DNA of 64,000 bases, from assembly GCA_947498055.1 (NCBI GenBank), contig CANMJA010000007.1:1-64000 (forward strand), given 5' to 3'. Below the pieces are notes generated by a model, which was not told the origin of the DNA, did not search any database, and saw nothing but the letters and a program-made list of their open reading frames with translations. This DNA comes from an uncultured Tenacibaculum sp. Lineage in GTDB: Bacteria; Bacteroidota; Bacteroidia; Flavobacteriales; Flavobacteriaceae. The translations under genes and the position numbers were made by a program. Shown piece by piece: positions 53,921-64,000 of this stretch (within the stretch, counting starts at the first letter, position 1; each line of letters starts with the position of its first letter).

Positions 53921-54014
53921 CTATAAACATGCCATCTAAATAAAAACATTTAAGTAATTATAAATCAGCAATTTAAATTTTAAATTTTTTTTTAGCATGT
54001 TCATTAATGAACAT
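53921..54014 (-). promoter_or_regulatory. Candidate sigma-54 promoter and activator site for the exporter genes
   Basis: TGGCATG...TAGAA at 53934-53919 (minus strand) fits the -24/-12 pattern with one change in the -12 box. About 65 bases upstream lies a perfect 18-bp palindrome ATGTTCATTAATGAACAT (53997-54014), suited to binding of the divergently encoded sigma-54 activator. Confidence 0.5.
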
Positions 54015-54053
54015 ATTTTTGTTCATATTCAAACAATTAACTAACTATGTAGT

Positions 54054-55424
54054 ATGAGAAAAAAAGATGCTACCATATTAATTGTAGATGATGATGATGA
54101 TATATTGTTTTCTGCTAGAATTAGTTTGAAAAAATATTTTAATCAGATTATTACCACTAATAATCCAAAAAAAATAGGAAATCATTTAACAGAAACAACT
54201 ATAGATGTTGTGCTATTAGATATGAATTACCGAATTGGTTTTGAAGATGGTAAAGAAGGCTTATATTGGTTAAAACATATCAAAGAAATAAGCCCTGAAA
54301 CTACTGTTATTTTAATGACAGCTTTTGGTAGTGTTAATTTAGCTGTAGATGCTATTAAAAAAGGAGCTACCGATTTTGTTTTAAAGCCTTGGAAAACGGA
54401 AAAGTTATATAGTGTGGTAAATGCTGGTGTTGAATTGGCTCGTTCGAAACGAAAAAATACCCAACTAGAAACTGTACAAAAACAAAGTGATAAAGATTTT
54501 CATAAACAAACAGAACATATAATAGGTAAATCTCTAGCAATGCAATCGGCTGTAAATTTAGCTCATAAAGTAGCTCCTACTGAAGCAAACATCTTAATAT
54601 TAGGAGAAAACGGAACAGGTAAATATGTGTTTGCTAAAGAAATTCATTTACAATCGGAACGAAAAAATCATCCTTTTATTCATGTAGATTTAGGTTCTTT
54701 AAATGAGAATTTATTTGAGAGTGAATTATTTGGTTACGTAAAAGGTGCATTTACAGGAGCGCATAAAGATACTATTGGTAGATTTGAATTGGCTAAAGGA
54801 GGAACTATTTTTCTAGATGAAATAGGTAATTTACCCTTACACCTTCAGTCTAAATTATTAACGGTTGTTCAAAATAGAAAAGTTACACGTTTAGGCGAAG
54901 GTACAGAACGCACTATTGATGTTCGAATTATTTGTGCTACCAATGCTCCTATTCACAAAATGGTAGAGGAAGATACCTTTAGACAAGATTTATTATTTAG
55001 AATTAATACTATTGAATTAGTATTGCCTCCTTTACGCGATCGTAAAGAAGACATTCTATTATTAGCTTCACATTTTTTAATAAAGCTAAATCAGAAATAT
55101 AGAAAAAATATAGAAGGATTTTCTAAACAAGCAATTACTGCATTAAAAGAATACCATTGGCCTGGAAATATAAGAGAAATAGAACATATTGTAGAACGAG
55201 CAGTAATTATTACAGATTCTAATTTAATAGATACTATTGATTTGCATTTTTCTACAAAAAAAATAGATAGCTCTTTAACCGATAATTTAAATTTAGAAGA
55301 AACTGAAAAATTGCTAATTCAACAAGCATTGCATAAACACCAAGGCAACATATCTAGAGCAGCAAAAGATTTAGGTTTAACAAGAGCAGCTTTATATAGA
55401 CGTTTAGAAAAACACAATCTTTAA
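54054..55424 (+). CDS. Sigma-54-dependent response regulator
   Basis: 456 residues. Receiver domain (1-125) with Asp56 as phospho-acceptor (VVLLDMN), an AAA+ domain with Walker A GENGTGK (184-190) and GAFTGA (231-236) for contacting sigma-54, and a C-terminal Fis-type helix-turn-helix ([20 protein letters not shown]). It is adjacent to its kinase with zero spacing and probably activates the divergent ABC exporter genes. Confidence 0.95.
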   Translation: MRKKDATILIVDDDDDILFSARISLKKYFNQIITTNNPKKIGNHLTETTIDVVLLDMNYRIGFEDGKEGLYWLKHIKEISPETTVILMTAFGSVNLAVDAIKKGATDFVLKPWKTEKLYSVVNAGVELARSKRKNTQLETVQKQSDKDFHKQTEHIIGKSLAMQSAVNLAHKVAPTEANILILGENGTGKYVFAKEIHLQSERKNHPFIHVDLGSLNENLFESELFGYVKGAFTGAHKDTIGRFELAKGGTIFLDEIGNLPLHLQSKLLTVVQNRKVTRLGEGTERTIDVRIICATNAPIHKMVEEDTFRQDLLFRINTIELVLPPLRDRKEDILLLASHFLIKLNQKYRKNIEGFSKQAITALKEYHWPGNIREIEHIVERAVIITDSNLIDTIDLHFSTKKIDSSLTDNLNLEETEKLLIQQALHKHQGNISRAAKDLGLTRAALYRRLEKHNL

Positions 55425-56747
55425 ATGGGAAAACCTCAATACTTACAAATAATTTTTCGTGTTTTATTTATAATACTTACTACTATTCTTCTTTTTTATA
55501 GTTACACAAAAGGATATGTTATTAATACCATTGGTTTTACTTTTTTAATAATTTTTCAATTATTCTTATTTTTAAATTATTTAAAAAAAGTATTAGCAGA
55601 TATCGAAAAATCCATCGATTGTCTTTTATTTGATGATTTTACAAATAGTATTTCAAAAAAGAAAAGAAGAAATCCATTACATAATAAAACAGCATTATTA
55701 TTAGAAAAACATCGAAAATTAAACTTACAAAAAACATCAGAACAACTTATATTTACGAATATCATTGAAAGTTTAAGTATAGGTTTACTCATTTTAAGAA
55801 AAAATGATAACAAAGAAATTGAAGTTTTTCAAATTAATAAATCATTTGTTGATTTCTTAAAAATACCAAAGTTTCATAATTGGGGGTTATTAAAAACAAA
55901 AATAGGTTCTTTAAAAGAGTATGTTACGGAATGGAAAAAAATGAGGCATACTGTTTCATTGTCTATTAATGGTGAAAAAGAGAGTTTTTTCCTTAAAACA
56001 TCTATAACTAAAACAAATGAATTTGAGTATTTAGTAGTTTCTTTAGAAACTATTCAACAATTAATAGATAAAAAAGAAAAAGAAGCATGGTATAAATTAA
56101 TGAACGTAATGTCTCATGAAATTATAAATACCATTACTCCTATTAGTAGTTTAGCAGAAAATTTAGATTCCTTATTAACGGATGAAGAAATAGAAGTAGA
56201 TACTATTGATGAATTATCTCAAGGTTTAAAAATAATAAAGAGAAGATCTTATCACTTAACTTCTTTTGTAGACACTTATAGAAAGTTAGCTGAATTACCT
56301 TTACCCGATAAGAAGGTAGTAAATTTAACAACGATTATAAAAAATACTATTGTTTTATTTGAACAAGAATTTAAACAGAAAAATATTTTTATTGATTTTA
56401 ATGAAAATGATTCATTTCTAATTAATGCCGATAAACAACAAATAGAACAAGTAATTATTAATTTAATATCTAACAGTTTATATGCTATTGAAAATATCGA
56501 AATTCCAACTATTACAATTACTATTTCTTCTGAAAAGAATAGAACACATGCTACTATTACCGATAACGGAATAGGAATTCCTGAAGAGATAAAGGAAAAT
56601 ATTTTCATTCCTTATTTTACAACTCGAAAAAATGGTTCTGGTATTGGCTTAACATTAAGCAAAAGTATTATAGAAGCTCATAATGGAACTATACATTATT
56701 CTTCAACGGTTGGTAAAACACAATTTACACTCACATTTTTAAGCTAA
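55425..56747 (+). CDS. Membrane histidine kinase
   Basis: 440 residues. Two N-terminal transmembrane helices (about 8-28, 32-52) with almost no periplasmic loop, a PAS-like region (110-210), the dimer and H-box MSHEIINTITPI (His231), then an ATPase domain with N-box NLISNSLYAI and G-boxes ITDNGIGIPE and SGIGLTLSKSI. It starts immediately after the response regulator stop codon. Confidence 0.94.
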   Translation: MGKPQYLQIIFRVLFIILTTILLFYSYTKGYVINTIGFTFLIIFQLFLFLNYLKKVLADIEKSIDCLLFDDFTNSISKKKRRNPLHNKTALLLEKHRKLNLQKTSEQLIFTNIIESLSIGLLILRKNDNKEIEVFQINKSFVDFLKIPKFHNWGLLKTKIGSLKEYVTEWKKMRHTVSLSINGEKESFFLKTSITKTNEFEYLVVSLETIQQLIDKKEKEAWYKLMNVMSHEIINTITPISSLAENLDSLLTDEEIEVDTIDELSQGLKIIKRRSYHLTSFVDTYRKLAELPLPDKKVVNLTTIIKNTIVLFEQEFKQKNIFIDFNENDSFLINADKQQIEQVIINLISNSLYAIENIEIPTITITISSEKNRTHATITDNGIGIPEEIKENIFIPYFTTRKNGSGIGLTLSKSIIEAHNGTIHYSSTVGKTQFTLTFLS

Positions 56748-57561
56748 ACAACTAGTTACAAATGTAAACTTTTGTTTTTTTAATAATATAATAAATCTTA
56801 GGAAGTAATTTTATACAGGATCAATAAATTACATAAGTAAACAACTTCAAAGCATGATCATTATTCAATAAAATAGGTCTTTATAATATTAATAATAACA
56901 TTTCATTCATTTATATAAGTGGTTTAATAAGGAAATTTCATCTATGCTTATATTGTTTACATATGTAAAAAATCGATTATTTGTTTTATCTACTATGCCT
57001 GTATCATTAAAGTAAATGTCTATATACCTTTATTTTAGCTTGACTTTCACATTTTAAACAAAATTGACAGTATATATACTTTTAATTTGATTAAAGTCTA
57101 ATATATCTAGCTTAAAATCTGTTTATTTTAGTATGTTATGCCTCTAATTATTTATTTATTATGCAATTATATCAAGTATTTCGCAGCTACATAATTAATA
57201 AAAACTGATATTTCATGAGTATTTGCATTATTAAGAAATGTAAACAGTATACCTATAGTATTATTTGTATAATAAATCAATTTTAGCACTTGTTACAAAT
57301 GAAACTTATATTTAATATTCAAAAAGAAAGGTTTAATTCTGTAAACAGCTTACTGAAACACTAATGACACTGTAGTATAAATAAACCTTATATTAAATAA
57401 TTAAAATACTGTTTATTAAATGTTTAAATTGTATTACCTAATGTTTTAGTTTACACTTAATATGTATTTATTTAAATAAAATCGTTAATTAACTTGGTTA
57501 CTTTTGTAAAAACATATATATTTACAATTGTAACACATTTTCGTGTTCACATTTGTAAAAT
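56748..57561. promoter_or_regulatory. Long intergenic region with repeated TTACA-N2-TGTAA palindromes
   Basis: 814 bases with no gene. Perfect inverted repeats TTACA-N2-TGTAA occur at 56756-56767, 56957-56968 and 57522-57533, and a related TTCACATTTGTAAA lies at 57546-57559 just before the XRE start codon. Half-sites are scattered between them. The pattern suggests a regulator, perhaps the XRE protein, binding several sites. Confidence 0.55.
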
Positions 57562-57942
57562 ATGATTGAACGTCTTAAAAATATATTAGAATATTATAAT
57601 TTATCTTCTTCTAGTTTTGCTGAAAAAATAGAGGTTCCAAGATCTAGTATATCTCACCTTTTATCTGGTAGAAATAAACCTAGTCTAGATTTTATAATTA
57701 AAGTGGACAAAGCTTTTGATGAAGTGGATCTAGATTGGTTATTATATGGTAAAGGAAGTTTTCCTAAGAATAAGGAAAAGTCTCCTTCTCTATTTAACCA
57801 AAAAATAGTTGAAACGATTAAAGAAGAAAATAATTTTGATATTAAAGAAAAAAACAGTTACTTAGAAAACTCTAAATCCAAGTTGTTAATAAAAATAGTT
57901 TTATTGTACGATGATGGTACTTTTGAAGAATTTAACAAGTAA
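57562..57942 (+). CDS. XRE-family transcriptional regulator
   Basis: 126 residues. Residues 5-62 are a Cro/CI helix-turn-helix (SSSFAEKIEVPRSSISHLLS), followed by the LDWLLYGKGSF motif common in flavobacterial XRE proteins and a charged helical tail. Palindromes directly upstream of the start suggest autoregulation. Confidence 0.88.
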   Translation: MIERLKNILEYYNLSSSSFAEKIEVPRSSISHLLSGRNKPSLDFIIKVDKAFDEVDLDWLLYGKGSFPKNKEKSPSLFNQKIVETIKEENNFDIKEKNSYLENSKSKLLIKIVLLYDDGTFEEFNK

Positions 57943-57980
57943 TTCTTAAACGAATTATTATTTAAATAATCCCCTAGAAA

Positions 57981-58012
57981 AAATAAGTCTGTATGTAAAT
58001 ACAGACTTATTT
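57981..58012 (+). terminator. Terminator of the XRE gene
   Basis: Perfect 13-bp stem AAATAAGTCTGTA/TACAGACTTATTT followed by GTTTTTAA. Confidence 0.75.
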
Positions 58013-58162
58013 GTTTTTAATACTTATGTATCATTTTTTATTATGGTTTTTATGTTTAAAATTTATTTAATTTATATGAATTGTAAATACTGAGAATTAA
58101 TTTATCTGTATTATTATCTAAAAAAAAACAAATACGCGATTCTCAGCGATTAGAAAATTAAC

Positions 58163-59638
58163 TTACATTTTTCTAAGTTTATCTAAAGGAATAAATACTT
58201 TTTCTACTGAATCTGAAAATTCTCTAAAAATTGTAATACCTTTTAATTTACTATTCTCAAAATTGAATTTTATATAATTAGGGTAGTCTATAATTTTAAA
58301 AACATTATCTCCTAAATAAACCATTTCACTTTTATCTTTATTTAAAAAATGTTTAAAAATAAGAGACTTTAAATATATTTTGTTTTCTTCTTCAATTATA
58401 GTGTTATTAAAATTTTGTCCATACAAAAAATCTTTATACTTTCCTTTTATTTTATCCTTCAATTCTTCAGGAATTATTTTTCTATTTTCTATTTTCTTTT
58501 CCCAATTCATTAGTTGAATAATATTATTATTTAAATAACTAAAAACTGGAAATCTGTTTGGTTTTTCTCCATTTGCTAAAAAAACAAATCCATTACCATT
58601 TTTCATAGTCCCCATTATATTACCACCAACTCCTGTATTAGAACCGTCATGCTTAAACCAATCAATATTTGAAAATCCAAAAGAACGCATCCAACCTAAA
58701 CCGTATCCTCCAGATTTTTTTAAAGAAATTATATTCATTAATCTCTCAGCTACAGTTTTAGATATAATCGTATTTTTTTTATCTCTTAATGCATTTTGTA
58801 ATTCTATAGTAATTTTTGCCAAATCGTTTGAAGTAGACCATAATCCAGACGCTGCAATTTGCGGACAAATAGGTAATCCTGTTTTTATAACTGCTCCATG
58901 CTTATCATGTACCATTGCTACATTATTTGGAAATCCTTTTTCTATTGGTTTTAGCATTGTTGTGTTTTTCAATTGTAAAGGAACAATTAAATATTCTTCT
59001 ACTAACTTTGATAATGTTTTTTTAAAATGATCTTCTAATGCTACCTGTATAACTGTATATCCACCACCACTATAACTCCAATTGGTACCTGGTGTAAACA
59101 AGAAATCAATTGCTTTATCATATCTTGGTAATAATTCTCCTTTTAAACTTTGAGTAATGCTTGGTATGGTATCTCCTTCATAAAAATCTGCAAATCCGTG
59201 TTGACTTAATCCTGATGTATGTGATAATAGATGTTCCCATGTAACAGACACATTTTTAGTAAATTTACTTTTTGGCAGCTTCCACCTTTTTAAATAATTA
59301 GAAATAGGATCTTTTAAATTAATTTCTCCTTTTTCTTCTAAAAGAGCACATAAAGTTGCTACTATTGCTTTTGATATAGAAGCTGTATTAAATGCTGTTT
59401 CTTTATTTATTTTTTCATTTGAGATTGCATCTTTTATTCCAAAATTTTGATTATAAATAATTTTATAATTTTCAAATACTGTAATACTTAATCCTTTTAA
59501 GTTATCCCTTTGCATCATTTTTTTAACATTTTTAGAAATGCTGTCTTTTAGTATTTTGTATTTATTTTTGTTATTTTGAGCGTTATTTTTTAAGATAAAA
59601 AATAGAAATGCTGTAACTATTATTATTGCTTTTTTCAT
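58163..59638 (-). CDS. Class C beta-lactamase-like serine hydrolase
   Basis: 491 residues with a signal peptide (1-20). The beta-lactamase/transpeptidase-like domain (about 30-380) has the nucleophile motif SISK (Ser87-Lys90), Tyr189 in WSYSGGGY and HDGSNTG as the third element. Residues 395-490 are an extra beta domain. Such proteins are mostly esterases or D-amino-acid peptidases; true beta-lactamase activity is not implied. Confidence 0.88.
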   Translation of the reverse strand: MKKAIIIVTAFLFFILKNNAQNNKNKYKILKDSISKNVKKMMQRDNLKGLSITVFENYKIIYNQNFGIKDAISNEKINKETAFNTASISKAIVATLCALLEEKGEINLKDPISNYLKRWKLPKSKFTKNVSVTWEHLLSHTSGLSQHGFADFYEGDTIPSITQSLKGELLPRYDKAIDFLFTPGTNWSYSGGGYTVIQVALEDHFKKTLSKLVEEYLIVPLQLKNTTMLKPIEKGFPNNVAMVHDKHGAVIKTGLPICPQIAASGLWSTSNDLAKITIELQNALRDKKNTIISKTVAERLMNIISLKKSGGYGLGWMRSFGFSNIDWFKHDGSNTGVGGNIMGTMKNGNGFVFLANGEKPNRFPVFSYLNNNIIQLMNWEKKIENRKIIPEELKDKIKGKYKDFLYGQNFNNTIIEEENKIYLKSLIFKHFLNKDKSEMVYLGDNVFKIIDYPNYIKFNFENSKLKGITIFREFSDSVEKVFIPLDKLRKM

Positions 59639-60017
59639 AAATATTAATATTTTGTTTACTCTAATATCTATTATTATTAGTTTGTTTTCAGTTATAATTT
59701 TGTCAACTGCTCTATTAGTATACTAACTACTCTAAATCGAATAACAATTTGTTTTATAGTAATTTAAAATCATTAATTTTATTCAAATTTTAATACGAAG
59801 TTTAAATGATTTATATTATTAAAGAAACCAAAGAGTTAAAACCTAGTCGTGGTCGAAAGAATTTAATGTGCTATTTTTTAATATAAAAAGAATGTTAGTT
59901 CGAGTGAATTTTCGAAGAGAAACGAAGAAAATTTGTATCGAGAACTTGTTACTCTAAAATAAATATTTCGACCTTCCTTGGATTTTAATCCCTTGTTACA
60001 AATTGATTATAAGTTTC
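59639..60017. other. Intergenic region with diverged flavobacterial repeat
   Basis: No gene. Bases near 59840-59860 and 59900-59960 resemble the TTCGAG/TCGACC repeat family. Nothing else is recognised. Confidence 0.35.
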
Positions 60018-62396
60018 TTAATTTCTGTTACTCCTTTTTGCATTTCTATTTCTTTGAGATCTATTTTGATTAAACTTGTATACAAAACTTAAAGAAAAAC
60101 GTTCTGCATTTCTATTTCTTATTTGATTAATTTCAAAATTATCTCCTACAATATTTTGAATAGTTTTACTACTATTAAATGGATTCGAAATATTTAAAAT
60201 TAAACTTCCTTTATTTTTAAATAATGATTTACTGACAGCAAAATTTACATAAGTAATTGCTTTCGTTTCTATTTGAATATTTTCTCTTGTCCCAATATGA
60301 TATACTCTTGTTTGTAAGTTTAATGTTTTCGTTGGTTTAATATTTGTTGAAAAATTAACAAACCAAGTAGCATCAGAGATTGTAGCAGCATTACCATTAA
60401 TCGTTCCTGTTTGATTGTATTTATAGGTATTAAAATCTCCTGAAAAACTCAACCATTTTAAAGGTTTATAAGATGTAGACACCTCAAAACCATATCGTTT
60501 TTCATTTTCTAAATTAATAGGAGATTGTATAAATACCCCTTGTAAATCTTTTACTACTTCTGTTTGAAAAACATCTTTAGTATCTGCATAATAAATAGAT
60601 GGATTTATTGTAAATCCTTTTGTTCTATAAATGAAAGATACTTCATATGAGTTTGTAAAACTTGGATTTAATAATGGGTTTCCCGTAAATCGAGTCGTGA
60701 AATCTTTTAACTCAAAAAACGGATTCAATTGCCATAAAGAAGGTCTTTTAATTCTTCTGCTATAACTAATTTGTGTTGATAAATTATCTTTAAATTCATA
60801 GCCAATAGTTGTCGATGGAAATAAATTGGTATAATTATTTTTTATATTTAATCCTGTATTAGAATTATGTATACTTATGTTAGTATCTTCTAATCTTAAT
60901 CCTAATTGATAATTCCACTTTTCTTTTTTTCCGTTAAATTGTGCATATGCAGAAGTAATTCTTTCTCTATAATTTAGTTTATTATTTATATCATCAATAG
61001 TTTCATAATTTCCATTAATCAATTCCTCTGCTAAAAAATTATTTTCGATAGTTCTATTTTCTAACTTTACTCCTGTTTCAAAATGAATGACTTTATTAAT
61101 AATTGTTTTATAGTCAGATTGAATTTTAACATCATCGGTATTCGTACTTCCATTTGTCTGTATGGTTGCTATATTAGCCATAGTTGGAAATATTTCATCT
61201 GTTTTTAAATTCCATTTTTTAACACTACTCCAAAAATCATATTGAAAATCTATCGTTAATTTTCTTCCTTTCTTATCAAATGACTTTGTGTAATTTGCTT
61301 CTAACTGATTATAAGCTCTTTTTTCTTTAGAATTTCCTAATGTGAATAATGATTCATTATTAGAATCAGATGTTAGAACATTATAATTGAGTGTTGTTTT
61401 ATCTGTATCTTCTGTTTGATTTCTAAAATATGCTAGCGTTATTGTATTTTTATCATTTGCAAAAAAATCTGTTCCAAAATAATATATTTGACCATCGTCA
61501 TGTCTATCTTCATCTTCAAATTGATCTATTAAAGTAGTAATTCCGTTTTCAATAGTTCTCTGTTTTTTAGTGTATTCTCCTTCATAATCTGTATATCTAA
61601 TTCCTAAGTTGGTGAAAAAATTAAACTTTTTAGTTTTATAATTTATATTCCCTAAAATTCTATAATCATCTGGTGTTCCAGCCACTAAACGAACCTGTCC
61701 ATTTACACCCAATTTTTTATTTTTATTTAAAATTATATTAATGATTCCTGCTCCTCCAGATGCATCATATTTTGCGGAAGGATTGGTTATAACTTCTATT
61801 TTTTCAATAGTATCTGCTGGTAATTGTTCTAAAGCTTGTGCTTGTGTTAATCCAGATCTTCTTCCATTTATCAAAATCTGAACATTAGAATTTCCTCTTA
61901 AAGTAACTGTACCTGTTGGACTTACATTTACAGAAGGTACATTGTTTAATACATCTGTTGCTGCTCCATTTTGAGAGGTAATATCCTTTCCTACTCTAAA
62001 TACTTTTTTTCCTAATTTTAAAGAAACTTCAGATATTTTTCCTTCAACTACAATTTCATCTAATTTTTTAGAACTTTCATGTAAAATAATCGTTTCTAAT
62101 ATTATTTTTTGACTAGCTTTGGTAATTACAATTTCTTTTAAAAAATCTTCAAAACCAATATATTCCACTTTTAAAACATAAACCCCTTTTTCTATTTTAT
62201 TAAAACTAAACTTTCCTTCCTCATCTGTTACTATACCTTCCATTAATTTATCTTCCGAATTTTTTAATATAACTGTTGCATAAGGTAATCCTGTTTTAAG
62301 ATCATCAATAATTTTTCCTGATACTGTTGCATTTTGACCATATAATAAACTACTGCTTATTAATACATAAAAAAAGAGTTGAATAATTGATTTCAT
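60018..62396 (-). CDS. TonB-dependent outer membrane receptor
   Basis: 792 residues with a signal peptide (1-20, SIIQLFFYVLISSSLLYGQN). Carboxypeptidase-regulatory-like domain (22-110), plug (about 125-220: NVPSVNVSPTGTVTLRGNSN, then VQILINGRRSGL), and an outer-membrane barrel ending SLSFVYKFNQNRS. It is a paralogue of the receptor at 43126. The neighbouring LytS-type kinase is divergent, so it may control this receptor. Confidence 0.88.
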   Translation of the reverse strand: MKSIIQLFFYVLISSSLLYGQNATVSGKIIDDLKTGLPYATVILKNSEDKLMEGIVTDEEGKFSFNKIEKGVYVLKVEYIGFEDFLKEIVITKASQKIILETIILHESSKKLDEIVVEGKISEVSLKLGKKVFRVGKDITSQNGAATDVLNNVPSVNVSPTGTVTLRGNSNVQILINGRRSGLTQAQALEQLPADTIEKIEVITNPSAKYDASGGAGIINIILNKNKKLGVNGQVRLVAGTPDDYRILGNINYKTKKFNFFTNLGIRYTDYEGEYTKKQRTIENGITTLIDQFEDEDRHDDGQIYYFGTDFFANDKNTITLAYFRNQTEDTDKTTLNYNVLTSDSNNESLFTLGNSKEKRAYNQLEANYTKSFDKKGRKLTIDFQYDFWSSVKKWNLKTDEIFPTMANIATIQTNGSTNTDDVKIQSDYKTIINKVIHFETGVKLENRTIENNFLAEELINGNYETIDDINNKLNYRERITSAYAQFNGKKEKWNYQLGLRLEDTNISIHNSNTGLNIKNNYTNLFPSTTIGYEFKDNLSTQISYSRRIKRPSLWQLNPFFELKDFTTRFTGNPLLNPSFTNSYEVSFIYRTKGFTINPSIYYADTKDVFQTEVVKDLQGVFIQSPINLENEKRYGFEVSTSYKPLKWLSFSGDFNTYKYNQTGTINGNAATISDATWFVNFSTNIKPTKTLNLQTRVYHIGTRENIQIETKAITYVNFAVSKSLFKNKGSLILNISNPFNSSKTIQNIVGDNFEINQIRNRNAERFSLSFVYKFNQNRSQRNRNAKRSNRN

Positions 62397-62537
62397 AATT
62401 TTTTAAACTTTAATTTTCTTCAAATTTCAGAGATACTTACTCTTTTTTAATTGAAAACTATATGAACGACTCTAACACTTTGTAAACTGCTCTAACTCCT
62501 TCATTTTTTTAAATATCTTTACCATAGATATTTCATC

Positions 62538-64000
62538 ATGAAAAAATTTATTTACATAGCCTTGCTTTTATTCTTATGTTCTTGTCAAATAAATAAGCGC
62601 CCAGATTTACTTTTTGAAAATAAATCGGAAGTAATGTATAAAATAGGAGATCATAAAAGTTGGAGTAAAAAAGATTTTGATGATAAAAGTTGGTCATCAA
62701 AAAAAATGATTCCAGAAGGAAATGGTTTGTTTTGGGCAAGAAAAACTATTAATATATTAAAACAACCAGACTCCCTAGAACTTACAGGTATCGCAATTCA
62801 TGCATTTGGTGCTTATGAAGTGTTTTGGGACGGCATTTTAATTGGTAAAAATGGAACACCCGGTAAAGAGGCTCACTCTAAAAAAATAGGTGTTACCGAT
62901 AATAAATTTCATATACCAAATCATTTATTAAAAATAGGAGAACATTCTTTGGCTTTAAGAATGTCTCAACTATATGAAAAAAAAGATAAAAGAGGAATTT
63001 ATATCTATGTTTTAAATTACAATTATTTAATTACCAATAAGCTTATTAATACAATTTTTATAAATATTTTGGCGGGTGCTTTTCTTTTAACCAGTCTTTA
63101 TTATTTATTACTATTTATAAACGATAGAAAACAACTAGGCACGCTTCTTTTCAGCTTAACTAGTTTCTTATTTTTTCTTTTGATAATTGCAGAATATATA
63201 AAATTTTATATACCTATTCATTATTCAAATTTTATTTTACGTTTAAAAATTATTGGAACTTTAACATTATTTATATCGTTTTTGGTACCCTATTATTTCG
63301 TTGTACAATTTTCTTTAAAAAATCGTAAACAATTTACTATAATATATTCAATCATTTTAACATCAATATATTTATTTTACTCAAAATCATATGATTACAC
63401 GGCTATAACTTTATCTCAAATGATGTGGTTTTCCTCCATTTTAATTATTAGTTATGCCATATATACAAAAAGAAAAGCTGCTATTATTGTATTAATTGGA
63501 CTAATATTTAGTTTTTTTATTTATCAAATTTCTATTTATGATATTAGTTTATTTGTTAGCTTTAGTATTATTACCCTTTGTATGTTTTATTTATTATCGG
63601 TAAAATTAAAAGAACAACGACTTGCTTTTGAACATTCTATTGCCGAATCTACTCGATTGCGTTATGAACTTTTAAAGAAAAATATTCAACCTCACTTTTT
63701 AATGAATACTTTAACTTCTTTAATTGATTGGGTAGAAGAGAGTCCAGAAAAAGGAGTTGAATTTATTGAAGCTTTAGCTTTAGAGTTTGATTTACTAAAT
63801 CAAGTAGAAGATCAAAAACTAATACCTATTTCTCAAGAAATTGCTCTTTGTAAAAGTCATTTAAATATTATGAGATACAGAAAAGAAATTGATTATCAAT
63901 GGGAAACAGAAGGAGATATCGAAAATGAATTACTAAAAATTCCACCAGCAATCATTCATACGTTATTAGAAAATGGCATAACGCATTGTAAACCAATAGA
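62538..64000 (+). CDS. LytS-type histidine kinase, lipoprotein-like N-terminus (partial)
   Basis: Open from ATG 62538 to the window edge (487 codons visible). A lipoprotein-type signal (FIYIALLLFLCSCQ) precedes a beta-sandwich sensor (about 25-160, SWSKKDFDDKSWSSKKM; FGAYEVFWDGILIGKNGTPG), then six to seven membrane helices (about 170-360) and the kinase motif KKNIQPHFLMNTL (His386) of the LytS/YehU family. The ATPase domain is cut at ...PPAIIHTLLENGITH. A LytTR regulator would be expected next. It diverges from the TonB receptor gene. Confidence 0.85.
   Translation, partial: MKKFIYIALLLFLCSCQINKRPDLLFENKSEVMYKIGDHKSWSKKDFDDKSWSSKKMIPEGNGLFWARKTINILKQPDSLELTGIAIHAFGAYEVFWDGILIGKNGTPGKEAHSKKIGVTDNKFHIPNHLLKIGEHSLALRMSQLYEKKDKRGIYIYVLNYNYLITNKLINTIFINILAGAFLLTSLYYLLLFINDRKQLGTLLFSLTSFLFFLLIIAEYIKFYIPIHYSNFILRLKIIGTLTLFISFLVPYYFVVQFSLKNRKQFTIIYSIILTSIYLFYSKSYDYTAITLSQMMWFSSILIISYAIYTKRKAAIIVLIGLIFSFFIYQISIYDISLFVSFSIITLCMFYLLSVKLKEQRLAFEHSIAESTRLRYELLKKNIQPHFLMNTLTSLIDWVEESPEKGVEFIEALALEFDLLNQVEDQKLIPISQEIALCKSHLNIMRYRKEIDYQWETEGDIENELLKIPPAIIHTLLENGITHCKPI

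Noticed and set aside
58163..59638. Antibiotic-resistance beta-lactamase
   Set aside because: The SxxK and Tyr motifs are shared by many esterases and peptidases; the extra C-terminal domain and context give no support for resistance.

Overview
The window looks like a chromosome segment of a marine member of the Flavobacteriaceae (Bacteroidetes), probably close to Tenacibaculum. The evidence is very AT-rich DNA, promoters of the Bacteroidetes type (TTTG, about 20 bases, TAnnTTTG), almost no Shine-Dalgarno sequences, SusC-like/outer-membrane-barrel TonB receptors, a type IX secretion C-terminal domain, and dispersed copies of the flavobacterial repeat around TCCTGAGCGAAGTCGAAGG. No species assignment is made.

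Layout. 0.2-6.5 kb: a Crp-like regulator, a fatty acid desaturase, two small unknown exported proteins, the 23S rRNA methyltransferase RlmF, and a nitrilase-GNAT fusion whose base composition looks foreign. 6.6-10.2 kb (minus): a compact five-gene cassette with a cytosolic subtilase, a stand-alone I9-like inhibitor, a helical protein and two DUF2589-type proteins; I know of no assigned function. 10.9-13.7 kb: a large secreted G8-domain (CEMIP-like) protein. 14.0-26.1 kb (minus): an RNA-repair island with a slipin, a dense and peculiar tRNA array, a YkuK RNase H-like protein, a DEDDh 3'-5' exonuclease, a TPR protein, PrfH, a C45/choloylglycine-hydrolase-like enzyme, a nucleotidyltransferase, RtcB, a coupled unknown protein, four mini-ORFs and an S24-like protein. 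26.3-28.6 kb: katG. 28.8-42.8 kb (minus): a long run of uncharacterised envelope and ABC genes, plus a SWIM-finger protein and its large partner. 43-49 kb: a TonB receptor, an aminotransferase, a beta-helix lipoprotein and a DUF2807 protein. 49.4-56.7 kb: an ABC exporter (permease, ATPase, HlyD adaptor) diverging from a sigma-54 response regulator and histidine kinase. 57.5-64 kb: an XRE regulator, a class C beta-lactamase-like hydrolase, a second TonB receptor and a LytS-type histidine kinase cut by the window edge.

The part most likely to be a new system is the RNA-repair island. RtcB with PrfH is known as a pair that rescues and reseals ribosomes cut in 16S rRNA. Here the pair sits with about ten tRNAs, nearly one per amino acid. 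Several of these have odd architecture: a 53-nt insertion inside the T-loop of tRNA-Ser, a tRNA-Leu without its long variable arm, tRNA acceptor stems closed around a genomic repeat, a tRNA with about 120 nt between anticodon arm and T arm, and two tRNAs whose 3' half precedes the 5' half (candidate circularly permuted tRNA genes). Two shared promoter families tie the locus together. One is the palindrome TACGCA-N7-TGCGTA, found three times; its third copy lies 22 kb away, upstream of the SWIM-containing gene run. The other is a conserved 120-bp promoter in front of both the RtcB run and the tRNA array. My working model (inference) is an inducible repair-and-replacement response to RNA cleavage, with the ligase either repairing damaged tRNA/rRNA or maturing the odd tRNAs.
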